The position numbers were made by a program, and so were the translations under genes. 34,223 nt of DNA, taken from positions 1 to 34,223 of the forward strand of contig CAKPCF010000017.1 of NCBI GenBank assembly GCA_934141445.1, written 5' to 3'. The notes under the pieces are model-generated. The model was not told where the DNA came from, made no database searches, and was given only the letters and a program-made list of their open reading frames with translations. Below are positions 32,176 through 34,223 of the stretch, one piece after another (within the stretch, counting starts at the first letter, position 1; every line of letters starts with the position of its first letter). The stretch is from an uncultured Clostridia bacterium (GTDB lineage Bacteria > Bacillota > Clostridia > TANB77 > CAG-508).

Positions 32176-34223
32176 TTACCAGCCTGATTTATCTGTCCAT
32201 TTCAAACTTGATAATGGTGACCAATTTATTATATTATCATTTCCAGCTAGATATAATTTCTTTAACTTTCCATTTTTATTTAAATTCGCTAATATTTCCA
32301 AATTATTATATGTTTTTGTACTTCCATCACTGTCTATATAACTTGAAGTATCTGAAATTGTATTATTACTTAAATTTAGTTCTTCCAAATTCTTTAAATT
32401 TTCTAGAGGTTTTAAACTACTTATATTGTTATTATTTAAAGTTAATTTTTGTAAATTATTTAAACCTTCTAATCCTAATACAGATTTAACATTTGAATAC
32501 TTTAAATCTATATCTGTAAGATTTTTACAATTCTTTATCGCACTAATATCTAAAATTTTACTGTTATACTTAACTTCTAATTTTTTTAGATTTGTAAAGT
32601 TTTCTATTCCATCTAAATTTTGTAATAAACATTTGTCATTAGAAAGACCGCTTAAATATAATTCTTCAACATTTGGCATTTCATATTTTAAATATTCAGA
32701 AAGACTAGTAATTTCCATTAGGGCTGTCCTTGTAAATTTCAAAATTTTTACATTAGAAATATTTTTCAAACTTTCGAAAAATTCATTAAGAAATTTTTGT
32801 GTTTTATCTGCTTTTGGAGCAGCCACATATGCTTCAAGCAAATCCAGTGAATTTTCTGCAAATATCGGTAGTGCAAATCCCATATGAACGTTAGTTATAG
32901 TATTGGGTAAATATACATTCACATATAACCCTCTTATCATTGCTTCTTGTAATGATGTATTCCTTAAATCAATTGATTCTCCTAAATTTCCTATTGATGG
33001 TCCCCAACATCCAATGCACAATTTCTTTAAATCAGTCAGATTTTCTAGACAACGATATACTTCCAAACTTGAGCAGTTCAATCCACTCATTGCTCCACTA
33101 CTATCTCCATACCAATAATTATTCTGACCACCAACTCTAAGTCTCTCAATTGTTTTTACTATATTTTTAAAATCTTCTCCATTTGATACTCTTAAAGTTT
33201 TTAGGTTAGTTGCATAGTCATTTAATGGTGTCATGTCCGTTACATTAGTATTTCTTAAATCTAATTCTATCAATTTCGTACACTTTGGATTTGTATATGT
33301 GTAACTAAAGCTACCATCTGTATTTTCTATTTTATGGCTCTCTGCCACAAAATCTATTGTTGTTAATGTTGTATTATCTTTTAATGTTAAATATTGTAGT
33401 TGTGACATACTTTTTAGTATATTATTTAATTGTTCATTTGTTAATTTAGTGCATCCTTCTAAGTTTAAATGTGTTATTTTTGTATTTCCATATAAATCTG
33501 AATATAATTCTTCATAACTAACTTGACTTGGAGTATAATAATTAGATACATTATAAACATTTCCCGTTAAATATTTCACAGGAATTTTATAATTTGGTGA
33601 ACATATATCTAATATATTAGATATCAAATTTACATTCATATTTTTACTGCAATTTTCTAAATACAAATATTTTAGACTGATATCATTTACAAAGTAAGTA
33701 ACATTAGATAAATTCGAATTACCATTCAAATTAACTTGAAACAATTTTGTTTTATTTGCTAAAGTTGATATTGATGTTCCTGTTATTGCATCTTCTCCAC
33801 TTTCTATTCCAGATTCATTTGTTATTGTACCTAATTTATTGCCTACTCCACATAAATAAGTAATTTTATTCATATTATACATTCCATCTAATGATATAAG
33901 TTTATTATGTTCACATCTTAATAATATTAAATTTGTATAATCTTTAATTGCTGTTAAATCTCCTGTAATATTATTATGATTTATAGATAAATATTTTACT
34001 GCTTTTTTAGTTGTATCTGACAACTCTGCTAATGGTGTTAATTTTGTTATTGTTTTTGATGATTTTATAACATACATTGAACTACTAGTATCATAATCTT
34101 TATTAACATCAATATCTGATTCATATCCTGTCTTTCCTGCTATAGAAAGATACTCTAAATTAGAAAAATTTGCATCTTTTATATCTCTACACAATGTTTC
34201 TAATTCATTATCATCTATATTAT
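32176..34223 (-). CDS. Leucine-rich-repeat surface protein, C-terminal part (runs off the right edge)
   Basis: The frame is open to the window edge, giving about 682 residues; the N-terminus is outside. Irregular LRR units run throughout, for example ILRCEHNKLISLDGMYNMNK, TKITHLNLEGCTKL and LEELNLSNNTISDTSS. The last 30 residues (KLKKLYLAGNDNIINWSPLS, then W-TDKSGW) match the end of the 970-residue LRR protein, so the two are paralogues with a shared C-terminal cap. By analogy it should carry the prepilin-like N-terminus and be surface exposed. Whether it also has an invertible promoter cannot be seen here. Confidence 0.9.
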   Translation of the reverse strand, partial: NIDDNELETLCRDIKDANFSNLEYLSIAGKTGYESDIDVNKDYDTSSSMYVIKSSKTITKLTPLAELSDTTKKAVKYLSINHNNITGDLTAIKDYTNLILLRCEHNKLISLDGMYNMNKITYLCGVGNKLGTITNESGIESGEDAITGTSISTLANKTKLFQVNLNGNSNLSNVTYFVNDISLKYLYLENCSKNMNVNLISNILDICSPNYKIPVKYLTGNVYNVSNYYTPSQVSYEELYSDLYGNTKITHLNLEGCTKLTNEQLNNILKSMSQLQYLTLKDNTTLTTIDFVAESHKIENTDGSFSYTYTNPKCTKLIELDLRNTNVTDMTPLNDYATNLKTLRVSNGEDFKNIVKTIERLRVGGQNNYWYGDSSGAMSGLNCSSLEVYRCLENLTDLKKLCIGCWGPSIGNLGESIDLRNTSLQEAMIRGLYVNVYLPNTITNVHMGFALPIFAENSLDLLEAYVAAPKADKTQKFLNEFFESLKNISNVKILKFTRTALMEITSLSEYLKYEMPNVEELYLSGLSNDKCLLQNLDGIENFTNLKKLEVKYNSKILDISAIKNCKNLTDIDLKYSNVKSVLGLEGLNNLQKLTLNNNNISSLKPLENLKNLEELNLSNNTISDTSSYIDSDGSTKTYNNLEILANLNKNGKLKKLYLAGNDNIINWSPLSSLKWTDKSGW

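Noticed and set aside
1..34223. tRNA, rRNA, recombinase, transposase or toxin-antitoxin genes
   Set aside because: I looked on both strands and found none I could support.

Overview
The window is very AT-rich and has the gene content of an anaerobic, low-GC, spore-forming Firmicute, most likely an uncultured gut Clostridia lineage. The clues are dipicolinate synthase subunit A, a CotF-like spore-coat pair, AGGAGG-type ribosome binding sites, the rimP-nusA-ylxR-ylxQ-infB-rbfA-nrnA order, and the KGITLIALVI-type class III (prepilin-like) signal peptide. I see no tRNA, rRNA, CRISPR array, transposase or phage module.

Layout from left to right. (1) 1-4041: a partial and a complete gene (both minus strand) for surface proteins with a prepilin-like N-terminus; the complete one carries leucine-rich repeats (LRR). 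The complete gene, and the partial one at the left edge, are each preceded by the same regulatory block: a small segment bounded by 21-23 bp inverted repeats, with an outward-pointing promoter inside it, followed by a conserved structured leader and a strong hairpin before the RBS. I read these blocks as invertible promoter switches, both caught in the OFF orientation. (2) 4042-6253: a nucleoside phosphorylase family gene and enolase, both minus. (3) 6494-7928 (plus): an RluA-type pseudouridine synthase, apparently with a leaderless mRNA, and two small spore-coat-like genes. (4) 8038-8590: a GC-rich, self-contained single-gene cassette with a consensus promoter, probably acquired by transfer. 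(5) 8668-15107: a cell-envelope group on the minus strand, cysS - femX-like - alr (frameshifted) - DUF1189-like membrane protein - ftsH. (6) 15194-24255: class A PBP, a 172-bp MITE-like inverted-repeat element, dprA, folD, uppP, dpaA, a membrane TPR protein and nrnA. (7) 24256-29809: the classic rbfA/infB/ylxQ/ylxR/nusA/rimP translation-transcription operon. (8) 29998-32031: a large coiled-coil protein whose N-terminus resembles a degenerate ADP-ribosyltransferase fold. (9) 32176-34223: the C-terminal part of another LRR protein of the same family.

How it fits together: the 28-kb core is mostly vertically inherited housekeeping (translation, peptidoglycan, folate, sporulation) and is bracketed by accessory LRR surface proteins. 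The most interesting signal is the pair of inverted-repeat elements. The outer arms CTTTAAGT/ACTTAAAG are the same in all four repeat copies. The 5-bp central core differs between the two elements (TTGAG versus AATAA) but is exactly inverted within each, as expected for site-specific recombination sites. In the present orientation each internal promoter fires away from its LRR gene into an intrinsic terminator that is built partly from the inverted repeat itself. No recombinase is encoded in the window.
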